Assembly (NCBI GenBank): GCA_934370925.1
Contig: CAKRNG010000003.1
Span: 45,583-109,582 of the forward strand
DNA length: 64,000 nucleotides
Reading direction: 5' to 3'
Origin: an uncultured Lacticaseibacillus sp.
GTDB taxonomy: Bacteria > Bacillota > Bacilli > Lactobacillales > Lactobacillaceae
Part shown: piece after piece, positions 1 through 9,219 of the stretch
How positions within the stretch are numbered: position 1 is the first letter of the stretch
Layout of the letters: the number at the start of each line of letters is the position of its first letter
Program-made: the position numbers and the translations under genes
Notes under the pieces: model-generated
What the model saw: the letters and a program-made list of their open reading frames with translations, nothing else
Database searches by the model: none
What the model was told of the DNA's origin: nothing

Positions 1-70
1 CCTTTCCGGGGTTTACGAGGTCATATAAACATATTTTATCACTCCTAACGCGTTTGACTATATTTTTTTC

Positions 71-137
71 GGTGGCGTAAAGTGACCCTTGTTAATGAAA
101 CAGAGCGCGACGGAGCGGTAGAAGTTTCAACGCCACC
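71..137 (+). promoter_or_regulatory. Nested inverted repeats upstream of mleS
   Basis: GGTGGCGT at 71-78 pairs with ACGCCACC at 130-137, and inside it TGAAAC (96-101) pairs with GTTTCA (124-129), the inner right arm directly abutting the outer one. This could be a folded mRNA leader or a regulator site for the malolactic operon. A possible -35 TTGACT lies at 54-59 with TAAAGT about 18 bp further on; if that promoter is used, only the inner stem would be in the RNA. No known riboswitch is recognised. Confidence 0.35.
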
Positions 138-166
138 GCAATACGCGACTACAGGAGGATATAAAT

Positions 167-1825
167 ATGCACTACACACCAGAACAGATTTTAAATGACC
201 CATTCTTAAACAAGGGGACCGCATTTACCAAGGAAGAACGTGAACAGTTCGGGTTGGCGGGAATCTTGCCACCAGCCGTGCAGTCCCTTGACCAGCAAGT
301 GGTTCAGGCATACGCCCAGCTTCAGAGCAAGCCAAACGACCTGGAGAAGCGGATTTTCTTGATGGATATCTTCAACCACAACCACGTGTTGTTCTACAAG
401 CTCTTCTCCGAACACATCGATGAATTCATGCCAATCGTGTACGACCCAACGATTGCGGATACGATTGAAAACTACAGCGCACTGTTCGTTGAACCACAGA
501 ACGCGGTTTACCTGTCCATCAACGATCAGGAACACATCGCAAGCGCCCTGAAGAACGGTGCAAACGGACGCGACATTCGCCTCATCGTGGTTACCGACGC
601 GGAAGGTATTCTGGGTATCGGTGACTGGGGTACGCAGGGGGTTGATATCTCCGTTGGGAAACTCATGGTGTACACGGCCGCTGCCGGCATCGACCCCGCA
701 AGCGTTCTGCCCGTTGTTTTGGACGCAGGGACGAACAATGAAGCCTTGCTGCAGGATGACCTGTACTTGGGTAACCGCCAGAAGCGTGTTTATGGGGATG
801 ACTACTACGCCTTCGTGGACAAGTTCGTTGCGGCTGCACGCGAACAGTTCCCTAACCTGTACCTGCACTTCGAAGACTTTGGTCGGAGTAACGCCGATAA
901 CATTCTGAACAAGTACCAGGGTGAAATGACCACGTTCAACGATGACATTCAGGGAACTGGGATTATCACGCTTGCCGGCATTATGGGTGCACTGAACATT
1001 TCTAAGCAGAAGATGACCGACCAGATTTACATGAGTTTTGGTGCCGGAACTGCGGGTGCCGGGATTACGAAGCGGATTTACGATGAATTCCTCCAGCAGG
1101 GGATGGCACCGGAAGAAGCACGGAAGCACTTCTACATGGTCGATAAGCAGGGCTTGCTGTTCGATGATGACGAAACGCTGACGCCACAGCAGAAGCCATT
1201 CGCCCGTTCCCGGAGTGAATTTGCGAACGCGGATGAACTGACCAACTTGCTTGCGGCAGTGAAGGCCGTGCACCCAACGATTCTTGTCGGGACCAGCACC
1301 ATGCCTGGTGCGTTCACGGAAGCTGTTGTGACCGAAATGGCTGCACACACGGAACGGCCAATCATCTTCCCATTGAGCAACCCAACCAAGCTGGCTGAAG
1401 CGACTGCGGATAACCTGATTCAGTGGACAGACGGGCGCGCGCTGGTTGCGACGGGGATTCCCGCTGCACCTGTTGAATACAAGGGTGTGACGTACGAAAT
1501 CGGGCAGGCGAATAACGCGCTTGTTTACCCAGGTTTGGGACTCGGGACCATCGCCTCAACCGCGAAGTTACTGACGGACGGTATGATTTCCGCCGCCGCC
1601 CACAGTCTTGGGGGCATCGTTGACCCAGACCAGGCGGGTGCCGCCGTTTTGCCACCCGTTAAGAAGCTGGATGTGTTCAGTCAGACTGTGGCGAACGCTG
1701 TCGCAGCGGAAGCCATTAACGAGAAGTTGAACGCAGAAGACATTGCCGACGTGAAGCAGGCAGTGGCAGATATGAAGTGGGTACCTGAATACAAGGCACT
1801 TTCTGACATCGACGTTACCTTATAA
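167..1825 (+). CDS. mleS: Malolactic enzyme
   Basis: NAD- and Mn-dependent decarboxylation of L-malate to L-lactate and CO2 in the cytoplasm; this consumes a proton and helps build proton motive force. The 552-residue product has the malic-enzyme family layout: the FNDDIQGTG block near residues 257-265 and the dinucleotide-binding GAGTAGAG at about 292-299. Length is typical of malolactic enzymes (about 540-550). The ATG is preceded by AGGAGG at good spacing. It is followed 51 bp downstream by a malate permease gene, the usual mleS-mleP pairing in lactic acid bacteria, which favours malolactic over ordinary malic enzyme. No mleR gene is visible upstream in the window. Confidence 0.93.
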   Translation: MHYTPEQILNDPFLNKGTAFTKEEREQFGLAGILPPAVQSLDQQVVQAYAQLQSKPNDLEKRIFLMDIFNHNHVLFYKLFSEHIDEFMPIVYDPTIADTIENYSALFVEPQNAVYLSINDQEHIASALKNGANGRDIRLIVVTDAEGILGIGDWGTQGVDISVGKLMVYTAAAGIDPASVLPVVLDAGTNNEALLQDDLYLGNRQKRVYGDDYYAFVDKFVAAAREQFPNLYLHFEDFGRSNADNILNKYQGEMTTFNDDIQGTGIITLAGIMGALNISKQKMTDQIYMSFGAGTAGAGITKRIYDEFLQQGMAPEEARKHFYMVDKQGLLFDDDETLTPQQKPFARSRSEFANADELTNLLAAVKAVHPTILVGTSTMPGAFTEAVVTEMAAHTERPIIFPLSNPTKLAEATADNLIQWTDGRALVATGIPAAPVEYKGVTYEIGQANNALVYPGLGLGTIASTAKLLTDGMISAAAHSLGGIVDPDQAGAAVLPPVKKLDVFSQTVANAVAAEAINEKLNAEDIADVKQAVADMKWVPEYKALSDIDVTL

Positions 1826-1876
1826 GCCCATCTGGGAGAAGGAAACAGACGTCGAAACATTGGGGGTAATTAGGGA

Positions 1877-2857
1877 ATGACTGCATTAACAACATCTATC
1901 CAGAGTATTTTGACCATCGTTTTGATCATTGCTTTGGGCTACATCTTACAGAAAAAGGGCTGGTTCGACGAGAAGTTCGGCGGCACCGTATCCACCTTAC
2001 TCATGAAGGTGGCGCTGCCCGCCTCAATCTTCATCTCCGTGCTCGAACGCCTCACGCTGGATAAGCTGATTAGCCTGTCCAGCGGGTTGGTTTACGGCTT
2101 CGGGGGTGTTATCCTGGGCTACATCATTGCGTTCATCTTGGTGAAGCTCTTGAAGGTTCGTCCAGGACGTCGCGGGACATTTATCAACATGTTCGTGAAC
2201 GCCAACACCATCTTCATCGGGCTCCCACTGAACCTGGCGTTGTTTGGGGACAAGTCCCTGGCTTACTTCCTCGTTTATTACGTGGTGAACACCGTTTCCA
2301 CGTGGACACTCGGGGCCTTCTTGGTCGCAAACGATGACCCAACGAAAGTAAAGGGCGAAAAGGGCGCAACGTTCAACTGGAAGAAGCTTCTGCCACCACC
2401 ACTGCTTGGCTTCCTGGTTGCCCTCGTCTTCTTGCTGTTGCGGATTCCATTCGTGGATGTACACGCACTTAGCTTTGCGGTGAACACACTGGATTACGTT
2501 GGGAGCCTCGTGACGCCACTTTCCCTGATTTACATCGGGATTGTGCTGGCAAAGGCGGGTCTGGGAAGTATTCACTTCGACCGGGACACCATCGTTGCAC
2601 TGGCAGGGCGGTTCATCCTGGCACCTGCACTCATTGCGGGCCTGATTATTCTGGGCGCACACATGGGAAGTGGCTTACCAAGTATGGAAGCCCAGACACT
2701 GATTGTGCAGGCTAGTGCACCTGGTCTGGCAGTGCTGCCAATCCTCGCTGACCAAGCACACGGTGACGTGAAGTACGCAACGAACGTGGTGACAACTTCA
2801 ACCATCTTGTTCGCCATCGTTGTGCCAATCATCATGCTGCTGATTCAGGGGATGTAA
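1877..2857 (+). CDS. mleP: Malate permease, AEC (auxin efflux carrier) family
   Basis: A 326-residue membrane protein with about ten hydrophobic segments over its whole length and the pattern of the AEC family, which includes lactic acid bacterial malate/lactate carriers. It probably imports L-malate for the malolactic enzyme encoded just upstream, possibly in exchange for lactate. It shares the transcript with mleS (51-bp gap) and is followed by a clear Rho-independent terminator. The malate specificity is inferred from the operon; the family also contains carriers for other organic acids. Confidence 0.85.
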   Translation: MTALTTSIQSILTIVLIIALGYILQKKGWFDEKFGGTVSTLLMKVALPASIFISVLERLTLDKLISLSSGLVYGFGGVILGYIIAFILVKLLKVRPGRRGTFINMFVNANTIFIGLPLNLALFGDKSLAYFLVYYVVNTVSTWTLGAFLVANDDPTKVKGEKGATFNWKKLLPPPLLGFLVALVFLLLRIPFVDVHALSFAVNTLDYVGSLVTPLSLIYIGIVLAKAGLGSIHFDRDTIVALAGRFILAPALIAGLIILGAHMGSGLPSMEAQTLIVQASAPGLAVLPILADQAHGDVKYATNVVTTSTILFAIVVPIIMLLIQGM

Positions 2858-2885
2858 TAAGTAACACCTGAATGCAGATAAAAGG

Positions 2886-2930
2886 AAAGCCCTGTAAAAG
2901 TCCCGAACTTAGGACTTCTGCAGGGTTTTT
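2886..2930 (+). terminator. Rho-independent terminator of mleS-mleP
   Basis: An interrupted stem pairing AAGCCCTG with CAGGG(T), with an inner AAGTCC/GGACTT stem, followed by a T run. It sits 28 bp after the mleP stop codon. Confidence 0.75.
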
Positions 2931-2953
2931 CTTGTGTGTGTGAAGGTCGTCTT

Positions 2954-4211
2954 TTACCCAATCTTTCTCCGAGACACAATAATCATCGCAATCAACAGCA
3001 CCGTTGAGGCAGCTGTGAACACGGCCCAGGTGGTGGTGACGCCCGTAACACCGAGTATGCCCAAGAAAAGTGCTTGTCCGATTGGCGCCGCGACGAGGGT
3101 GACCATGTTCATGACGCCGCTTGCCTGGGCGAGGTGATCTTCATCGATACTTTGCATGATGAGGGCGCTAAAACGGGGGTTCAGCTTGCCATCGAGGTAG
3201 CCACTTGCGAACTCGGCGGCGATAATGAGCCAGAAACTCCGCCCCCACAGAACGGTGAGCCCGGTGAAGACGAGGGTGACGACCGCCAGCACGAGTAGGG
3301 TCAGAATGCGGCTGTGTTCAAGAAAATCGCGGGTCCAGAGCGCGCCAACGACCATCGCAATCCCGCCAGTGACACTGATAATCGCCACTGTCTGGCCGTA
3401 TGTCCCGACCCACAGCGCCTGTTTTTGCAGAAAGGAGACGGTTAGGAGACTTTCGCAGGTGGTACCGAGCAGATTGATGAAGATGCCACTGATGAGGACG
3501 ATGAAGAGGAGTTGTTGCTGGTGAATGTAGCGTAGGGTCGCACCCGCACTTTGGAAGAAAGAAGTGGGGTGGTTAGCAGCAGTTGCTGGATTTGGTTGCG
3601 CCTGGTGCGTGGTTTGTTCAACCCGTTTAAGTACTTTTTGATTCCGCAACAAGATGACGGCGCCCACTGCAAAGGATGCGGCGTTCATGAGGCCGAACAG
3701 GGCGTAGTTATTCACCAGAAGAACCAGCAAACTCGCCCCGAGCATTTGAAATACAATCTGAACGGTGGTGTTGGCTGCCTGATTGAGGGCGAGGGCGTTC
3801 GGTAGTTCGGTGTCTGAAACGGCGTGTTTGATGAGGGGCATCCCCAGCCCGTTGCTGTACTGGCCGAGCACATCAGAAACAATGTTAATGAGCAGCAGAA
3901 TTAAGAACACACATGTTGCCGGGAAGCAGAATAAGCAATGAGAGCCCCACGAACAGCAACGTCTGGGTGAGGCGCGTCACAATCATGGCGCGTGTATGCT
4001 GGTGCGCCCGATCCGCCCAGTAGCCGGTGAGCAAACTGAGAATGGCGGGGATGAAGGTGGCCATGCTGGCAAGGGAAACCGCCAACGTTTTGAAGGGCAT
4101 CGTGCTGGCGTAAATGATGAAGACGATGTTGAAAAGGCTACTGCCAATGCCGTTTGCAATCGCGTTGTTGAGTAGGGCGCGATAGGCGCGGTTGGTTCGA
4201 TATTCGTGCAT
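2954..4211 (-). pseudogene. MFS multidrug-type transporter, frameshifted
   Basis: Two overlapping frames together encode one major facilitator protein of about 420 residues. The N-terminal part (with YWADRA, the family's A-motif position, between helices 2 and 3) runs from an ATG at 4211 with GGAG at 4222-4219. It loses frame near 3905-3912, where the frame closes shortly after. The rest, with about eight further membrane segments, continues in another frame to 2954. The break lies in a short AC-repeat, so a one-base slip is likely. It is divergent from an Rgg-type regulator, which may once have controlled it. Either a true pseudogene or a sequencing error at that site; substrate unknown. Confidence 0.8.
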
Positions 4212-4299
4212 GAGATGGCTCCAATCACTAATTTGTGTCTTGAGCATACCAAGTGTAGGATGAAACGTAAGATAAATGGACTATAGGAGAAATTAATTG

Positions 4300-5283
4300 A
4301 TGACGGAAGATTTCGGCCAGCAATTCCACCGGCTAAGAAAGGCGCGTGGCATCACGCTTCAGGCACTCGCAGACAGTCAGTGTAGTGCGAGTTTTATCAG
4401 CAAGTTTGAACGTGGCGAGCGTCAGATTACGGTCGTGCGCTTTTTGCACCTCCTCAACCGCATCAACGTACCCATCGAGGAATTCATGTTCACGCGCCGT
4501 CAGCAGCAACCGACCAGTGTGGACGCCAAGTCGCTGAATTTCACCTCACCCTACATCCCCGTTTTCGAGGCCATCCGCAGTGCCGACAAGCAGCTTGATG
4601 TGCGTCGTCTTTCACAGCGGGAGATTGCCTTGCTGGAAGAAGTGGGCGCAACCGCCATCGATTCAGACGGCGGGCAGGCACGCTGGCAGAAATTTGCTCG
4701 GCTGTACCGCGCCCTCATCGTGAAGGTCGCCAAAACGAACTTCCACGCCGACGCGGACATCAATTTAGCCGACTTCATGACGGAACTCACCACGATGGTT
4801 CGCCCCATCACGGCGTACCTCTATTCAGTCGACGAGTGGGGCACCTTCGAGCTGACGCTACTCCGTTTCTTCGTGGTGGCGTTAGACGTTGAAACGGTGT
4901 ACCGCTTCACCCTGATGGCGGTCAAGCGCAGCCACGCCACCACCGCCATGCCGCAAATTTACGCACTCCTAATGGGTTTACTCCGCAGCGCCGTGTCCAA
5001 GTGTTTGAACACCAACCGTCTGCAGTGGGCGACCACGCTGTTGGGGGAGCGGGAAACGTTGAACAGCAATGGCAGCAGCGACATTGCGCTAGAAAACAAA
5101 TTCCTCCGTGGCTGGTTGACCGTCGCAACGGGGGATGAGCAGACGGGCATCCGCACGTGCCAGCAGGTGGTGGCGGTGTATCGTCAATTAGGGCTGACAA
5201 AGAAAGCGGACGAGTGGCAGGACAGGGTAAAAATGGTGCACCTCTCCCACAACGCCCCCAACGAGTACGCAATGTACCTTTGA
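4300..5283 (+). CDS. Rgg/GadR/MutR-family transcriptional regulator
   Basis: Cytoplasmic DNA-binding regulator of 327 residues. The N-terminal 65 residues form an Xre-type helix-turn-helix (FHRLRKARGITLQALAD, then SASFISKFERGER); the rest is the all-helical Rgg C-terminal domain that in characterised members binds short peptides. The length fits Rgg proteins (about 280-330). ATG at 4300 is preferred to the in-frame TTG at 4297 because of AGGAGA at 4285-4290. It is divergent from the broken MFS transporter, a common arrangement for these regulators. No obvious short hydrophobic pheromone gene was found beside it, so ligand and targets are unknown. Confidence 0.8.
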   Translation: MTEDFGQQFHRLRKARGITLQALADSQCSASFISKFERGERQITVVRFLHLLNRINVPIEEFMFTRRQQQPTSVDAKSLNFTSPYIPVFEAIRSADKQLDVRRLSQREIALLEEVGATAIDSDGGQARWQKFARLYRALIVKVAKTNFHADADINLADFMTELTTMVRPITAYLYSVDEWGTFELTLLRFFVVALDVETVYRFTLMAVKRSHATTAMPQIYALLMGLLRSAVSKCLNTNRLQWATTLLGERETLNSNGSSDIALENKFLRGWLTVATGDEQTGIRTCQQVVAVYRQLGLTKKADEWQDRVKMVHLSHNAPNEYAMYL

Positions 5284-5347
5284 GCGGTGTTAGTTGAGGT
5301 TGATACATTTTCCTTTTCTTCTATATAGATGACGCTCCGCTTACGCA

Positions 5348-5375
5348 GGTCATTGGCGGCTGCGCGCCAATGACC
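5348..5375. repeat. REP-like hairpin (family R2)
   Basis: GGTCATTGGCG and CGCCAATGACC form an 11-bp perfect stem around the six-base loop GCTGCG. The same stem, with A/G and T/C compensating changes (TTGGCG/CGCCAA versus TTAGCG/CGCTAA), recurs at 14971-14996, 18787-18812 and 49048-49071. The paired changes support a selected fold. No T run follows. Confidence 0.7.
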
Positions 5376-5455
5376 GGGCAGTTAGATTTGTGGCGTGTTA
5401 AGCGGGGACGCCGGCGTTTTCGTGAGGATCTGTGCATATAGTGGTGGAAGTCTGA

Positions 5456-6037
5456 CTGGCGAAGGGCGTGGGGCAACGTCGCTGGCGCTCCTTGCGTTTC
5501 AGGGGTTGATGTAACTAGTAATGCTTGGTCTCGGAGGATGCAGAGAAGTCGAACCTCAGTGGGAAAACCAGTCCTCGATAAGACATTCGCGTGAAGCCGC
5601 GAATGTCTTGCCTGAAAAGGGTTTTCTCATCTCATCGATGTAGCTACATTGGCGAGGCGCATGAGGCAACGTCGCTGGCGCTCCTTGCGTTTCAGGGGAT
5701 TGTGGTAATTTGTGATATGTAGTCTCGGAGGATGCAGAGAAATCGAACCTCAGTGGGAAAACCAATCCTCGATAAGACATTCGCGTGAAGCCGCGAATGT
5801 CCTGCTTGAAGAGGGGGTTCTCATCTCATCGATGTAGCTACATTGGCGAGGCGCATGAGGCAACGTCGCTGGCGCTCCTTGCGTTTCAGGAGATTGTGGT
5901 AATTGGTGATATGTAATCTCGGAGGATGCAGAGAAATCGAACCTCAGTGGGAAAACCAATCCTCGATAAGACATTCGCGCGAAGCCGCGAATGTCCTGCC
6001 TGAAAAGGTTTTCCCCCTAAAAAAGAGAGGGATATTC
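5456..6037. repeat. Three tandem copies of a 194-bp structured unit
   Basis: The CAACGTCGCTGGCGCTCC block starts at 5474, 5667 and 5861, and a perfect hairpin (GACATTCGCG, six-base loop, CGCGAATGTC) starts at 5582, 5776 and 5970, giving a period of 193-194 bp. In the first two units the hairpin is enclosed by GAAAACC/GGTTTTC arms and the units are nearly identical; in the third, the loop-proximal base differs and the sequence diverges after the hairpin. A diverged single relative lies at about 46910-47034. It may be a small structured RNA or a mobile palindromic repeat; it is not a CRISPR (unit far too long, no spacers). Confidence 0.75.
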
Positions 6038-6152
6038 CATCCAACTATCCCGTCTATTTCATCTATGTAGGTGCTTACTGGTGGTCGGACTGGAGGGCGT
6101 TGGGGGCCAAGTTGCGGAAGTATGCCCGGGTTTTGGGCATACTGGCGAAAAG

Positions 6153-6185
6153 GAAGACTTGCGGGAGCGCAGCGAGCCAAGGCTT
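6153..6185. repeat. Dispersed 33-bp repeat (family R6)
   Basis: GAAGACTTGCGGGAGCGCAG and the following bases recur, inverted and with a few changes, at 63119-63151 inside the 262-bp element. Function unknown. Confidence 0.6.
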
Positions 6186-6349
6186 ACTTTTCAGGTGGAA
6201 GACGCGTCAGCGGCTGGAACCGGCCACACCACGTTCCGGCCCCCATAAGCCCGCAACGGAGACCAGCAGTAAGCACCGGCCTAATCGTAACGAAGGCCGA
6301 ACACCCCTAAACACGCCCACCAGCACTGGTACTGCCACGTAAAAATGCG

Positions 6350-6394
6350 TATACTAGATGAGGACCTCTTGGGCGACCGGGGGTTCTTTTTATT
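6350..6394 (+). promoter_or_regulatory. pot operon promoter with terminator-like hairpin in the leader
   Basis: TATACT at 6350-6355 is a good -10. Starting six bases later, AGGACCTC (6361-6368) pairs with GGGGTTCT (6380-6387), followed by a T-rich run. A terminator-like hairpin at the very start of a ~145-nt leader suggests attenuation of potABCD; alternatively it ends an upstream transcript. Confidence 0.4.
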
Positions 6395-6503
6395 GACGTG
6401 CTCGGCCCTTGAGCGCGTCAAACGGTGGGTCAATCACCTGCCGCTGCGGGGGGAGCGTAGCGATACCCCGTAAGCACACACAGCGCTATGGGAGGCGGAA
6501 ATT

Positions 6504-7595
6504 TTGGGCGAACCAATTGTTGAACTGCACCACGTGTTTAAGAGCTATGACGAAACCGTCGTACTCAATGACATCGATATTACGTTAGAGGAAGGTAAGT
6601 TTTACACGTTACTGGGGCCCTCAGGTAGTGGGAAGACCACCATTCTGCGGGCGATTGCTGGCTTTTTGAATGTGACCTCTGGGGATATTATGCTCGCGGG
6701 GAAACGCGTGAACGATATTCCCGCGAATTTGCGGCAGGTGAACACGGTTTTCCAGAATTATTCGCTGTTCCCGCACATGAATGTTTTTGAGAATATCGCG
6801 TACGGCCTGCGAATCCGCAAGGTGGATAAGGCGGCCATTGAAACACGCGTGCACGATGCCTTGAAGAAGGTGCGGTTGGATAACTTAGCCGATCGCGAAA
6901 TTAGTGAACTTTCCGGTGGGCAGCAACAGCGTGTGGCGATTGCCCGCGCAATTGTCCTGGAGCCCAAGCTTCTCTTGCTGGACGAACCCCTTTCAGCACT
7001 GGACGCCAAGTTGCGTAAGGACATGCAGTACGAACTGCGCGACTTGCAGCAGCGTCTCGGCATTACCTTCCTGTTTGTCACGCATGACCAGGAAGAAGCC
7101 TTGGCGCTCTCTGACGAAATTTTTGTCATGAACGACGGGAAGGTTCAGCAAAGTGGAACGCCGGTTGATATTTATGATGAACCGATTAACCATTTTGTTG
7201 CCAACTTCATCGGGGAAAGTAACATTGTCGACGGACGCATGGTCGCCGACTACCAGGTGGAATTCAACGGGAAGACCTTCGACTGTGCCGATGCCGGGAT
7301 GCGGCCGAACGAACACGTTGAAGTCGTGCTCCGGCCTGAAGACTTGGATGTGGTCCCAACCGATAAGGGACGTGTCACGGTGCGGATTGATACGCAGCTG
7401 TTCCGTGGTGATTTTTACGAAATCGTGGCGTACGATGACGGGCAGAACGAATGGCTGATTCATTCGACGAACCCGGCGCCTGAAGATGGGACGCTCATGG
7501 GCCTGTACTTCGACCCTGAAGACATTCACGTTATGCGGTTTGGTGAGTCCGAGGAGGATTTCGACGCCCGTCTCGAAAGCTACGAGGGGGAATAG
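6504..7595 (+). CDS. potA: Spermidine/putrescine ABC transporter, ATP-binding protein
   Basis: Cytoplasmic ATPase that powers polyamine import with PotB, PotC and PotD. Visible motifs: Walker A GPSGSGKT (38-45), signature LSGGQ (136-140), Walker B ending in DEP at about 160, and a C-terminal TOBE-type domain (about 270-350). At 363 residues it has normal PotA length. TTG at 6504 is chosen because GGGAGG lies at 6489-6494 and no in-frame ATG comes before the conserved N-terminal strand. First gene of potABCD; potB begins two bases after its stop, so the genes are translated together. Confidence 0.93.
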   Translation: MGEPIVELHHVFKSYDETVVLNDIDITLEEGKFYTLLGPSGSGKTTILRAIAGFLNVTSGDIMLAGKRVNDIPANLRQVNTVFQNYSLFPHMNVFENIAYGLRIRKVDKAAIETRVHDALKKVRLDNLADREISELSGGQQQRVAIARAIVLEPKLLLLDEPLSALDAKLRKDMQYELRDLQQRLGITFLFVTHDQEEALALSDEIFVMNDGKVQQSGTPVDIYDEPINHFVANFIGESNIVDGRMVADYQVEFNGKTFDCADAGMRPNEHVEVVLRPEDLDVVPTDKGRVTVRIDTQLFRGDFYEIVAYDDGQNEWLIHSTNPAPEDGTLMGLYFDPEDIHVMRFGESEEDFDARLESYEGE

Positions 7596-7597
7596 TC

Positions 7598-8425
7598 ATG
7601 CGCAAAAATGTGAATGCGGCTTTTTACGTGCCCTACGTTTTGTGGCTCGGCTTATTTGTCATCGCGCCGATGCTCCTGATTTTCTACCAAAGCTTCTTCG
7701 ATATTAACCACAATTTCACCTTGAGCAACTACACGACGTACTTCCAGTCTGGCACGTACCTCGCCATGACGTTCAATTCGGTGTGGTATGCCTTCATCAT
7801 TACGGTGGTGACGCTACTAATTAGTTATCCAGCCGCGTACATTCTCCACTATATGAAGCACAAACAGTTGTGGTTGCTCCTGATTATTCTGCCAACGTGG
7901 ATTAACCTCCTGTTGAAGGCGTACGCGTTCATCGGTATTTTTGGCCGGGACGGGGGCATTAACACGTTCCTGCAGTTCCTTGGCCTATCGCCACACCAAC
8001 TGCTGTTTACGGATGCAGCCTTCATTTTCGTGGCGGCGTACATTGAGATTCCGTTCATGATTCTGCCGATTTTCAATGGCATCGAGGAATTGGACGAGGG
8101 GCTGGTCAACGCCAGCAAGGATCTCGGTGCCAGTCCGTGGCAGACGTTCACCAAGGTCACCCTTCCCCTCACGATGAGTGGGGTGAAAAGTGGGGTGCAG
8201 GCGGTTTTCATTCCCAGCTTGAGCCTGTTCATGCTGACCCGTTTAATCGGGGGAAACCGGGTGATTACGCTCGGGACCGCGATTGAAGAGCACTTCCTGA
8301 CCACGATGAACTGGGGGATGGGATCCACGATTGGGGTCGTCCTTATCGTTGCGATGGTCATCATCATGTTCCTGACGGGTGAACGTGCCAAGCATCACGT
8401 GAAGGGGGGCCGTCACCGTGCGTAA
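7598..8425 (+). CDS. potB: Spermidine/putrescine ABC transporter permease PotB
   Basis: Membrane subunit of the polyamine importer; 275 residues with six predicted helices and the permease EAA-type loop (DEGLVNASKDLGASPWQTF region, about residues 167-185) that contacts the ATPase. It forms a heterodimer with PotC. The start ATG lies two bases after potA, with GAGGGG overlapping the potA end. The 3' end overlaps potC by eight bases, typical of tightly coupled ABC operons. Confidence 0.92.
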   Translation: MRKNVNAAFYVPYVLWLGLFVIAPMLLIFYQSFFDINHNFTLSNYTTYFQSGTYLAMTFNSVWYAFIITVVTLLISYPAAYILHYMKHKQLWLLLIILPTWINLLLKAYAFIGIFGRDGGINTFLQFLGLSPHQLLFTDAAFIFVAAYIEIPFMILPIFNGIEELDEGLVNASKDLGASPWQTFTKVTLPLTMSGVKSGVQAVFIPSLSLFMLTRLIGGNRVITLGTAIEEHFLTTMNWGMGSTIGVVLIVAMVIIMFLTGERAKHHVKGGRHRA

Positions 8426-9218
8426 GTTTAAGTGGGGACACCTGTACTTGGTGCTGGTGTTCGTGATGTTATACCTGCCAATCGCGTACCTGATTGGCTT
8501 CTCGTTCAGTGATGGTGAGCGGATGAGCCACTTTAAGGGGTTCACCTTCCGCCATTATGGGGAACTGTTCAACGATCCACGGATGATTCAAATCGTACTG
8601 GACACATTGCTGGTGGCGCTGCTTGCGGCGTTGATTGCGACAATCGTTGGGGCGTTCGGCGCCATGGCGATTAACAGCACGTCCCGGGCGGCGGTGCGTA
8701 ACAGCATTTTGTCGCTCAACAATATCTTGATGGTGAGTCCTGATGTGATTATCGGGGCCAGCTTCCTGATTTTCTTCACGGCGCTCAACATTCCGCTCGG
8801 CTTCATGTCGGTGCTACTGAGTCACATTGCGTTTTCCATCCCGATTGTTGTCTTGATGGTGCTCCCGAAGCTCAAGGAGTTGCCGGGAACGATGCTGGAT
8901 GCGGCGCACGATTTGGGCGCCACGAACTTCCAGGTGTTGCGCGACGTCATTCTGCCCTTCATTACGCCTGGCATTGTGTCGGGGTTCTTCATGGCGTTCA
9001 CGTACTCTCTCGACGACTTTGCCGTAACCTATTTCGTAACGGGGAATGGTTTCCAGACCCTGTCTGTCGAAATTTATGCTCGGGCACGTCAGGGAATTAG
9101 TTTGGAAATCAACGCGCTGTCTGGCGTGATGTTCCTGTTCGCGCTCGTGCTGGTCGTGGGTTATTATTTCGTTCAACAGGCCCAGACCTCGCGCAAGCAC
9201 AAGAAGGGGGGCCGCTAA
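8418..9218 (+). CDS. potC: Spermidine/putrescine ABC transporter permease PotC
   Basis: Second membrane subunit of the polyamine importer, 266 residues, six predicted helices and the EAA-loop pattern AAHDLGATNFQVLRDVILP at about residues 159-177. GTG start at 8418 inside the end of potB, preceded by a GGGGGG-rich ribosome binding site. One base separates its stop from potD. The order A-B-C-D and the sequence pattern make assignment to PotC, rather than another type-I importer permease, straightforward. Confidence 0.92.
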   Translation: MRKFKWGHLYLVLVFVMLYLPIAYLIGFSFSDGERMSHFKGFTFRHYGELFNDPRMIQIVLDTLLVALLAALIATIVGAFGAMAINSTSRAAVRNSILSLNNILMVSPDVIIGASFLIFFTALNIPLGFMSVLLSHIAFSIPIVVLMVLPKLKELPGTMLDAAHDLGATNFQVLRDVILPFITPGIVSGFFMAFTYSLDDFAVTYFVTGNGFQTLSVEIYARARQGISLEINALSGVMFLFALVLVVGYYFVQQAQTSRKHKKGGR

Positions 9219-9219
9219 G

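Larger units (their letters stand above)
5284..6503. other. Gene-poor region with repeats, 1.2 kb
   Basis: No convincing protein gene. It holds a REP-like hairpin (5348-5375), three tandem 194-bp units (about 5456-6037), an ATGCCC/GGGCAT hairpin at 6122-6139, a 33-bp segment (6153-6185) repeated inverted at 63119-63151, and the promoter and leader of the pot operon (6350-6503). Small reading frames of 74-79 codons here simply follow the repeat period. Confidence 0.7.

Noticed and set aside
206-1348. 380-codon open frame opposite mleS
   Set aside because: It is the antisense of a strongly supported gene, has no ribosome binding site and no recognisable domain; G+C-rich codon use opens such frames.
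5456-6037. CRISPR array
   Set aside because: Whole 194-bp units repeat with no unique spacers, and no cas genes are in the window.
5556-6180. Three similar 74-78-codon frames on the - strand, looking like a peptide family
   Set aside because: They follow the 194-bp repeat exactly and overlap at their ends; no ribosome binding sites; the structured DNA explains them better.
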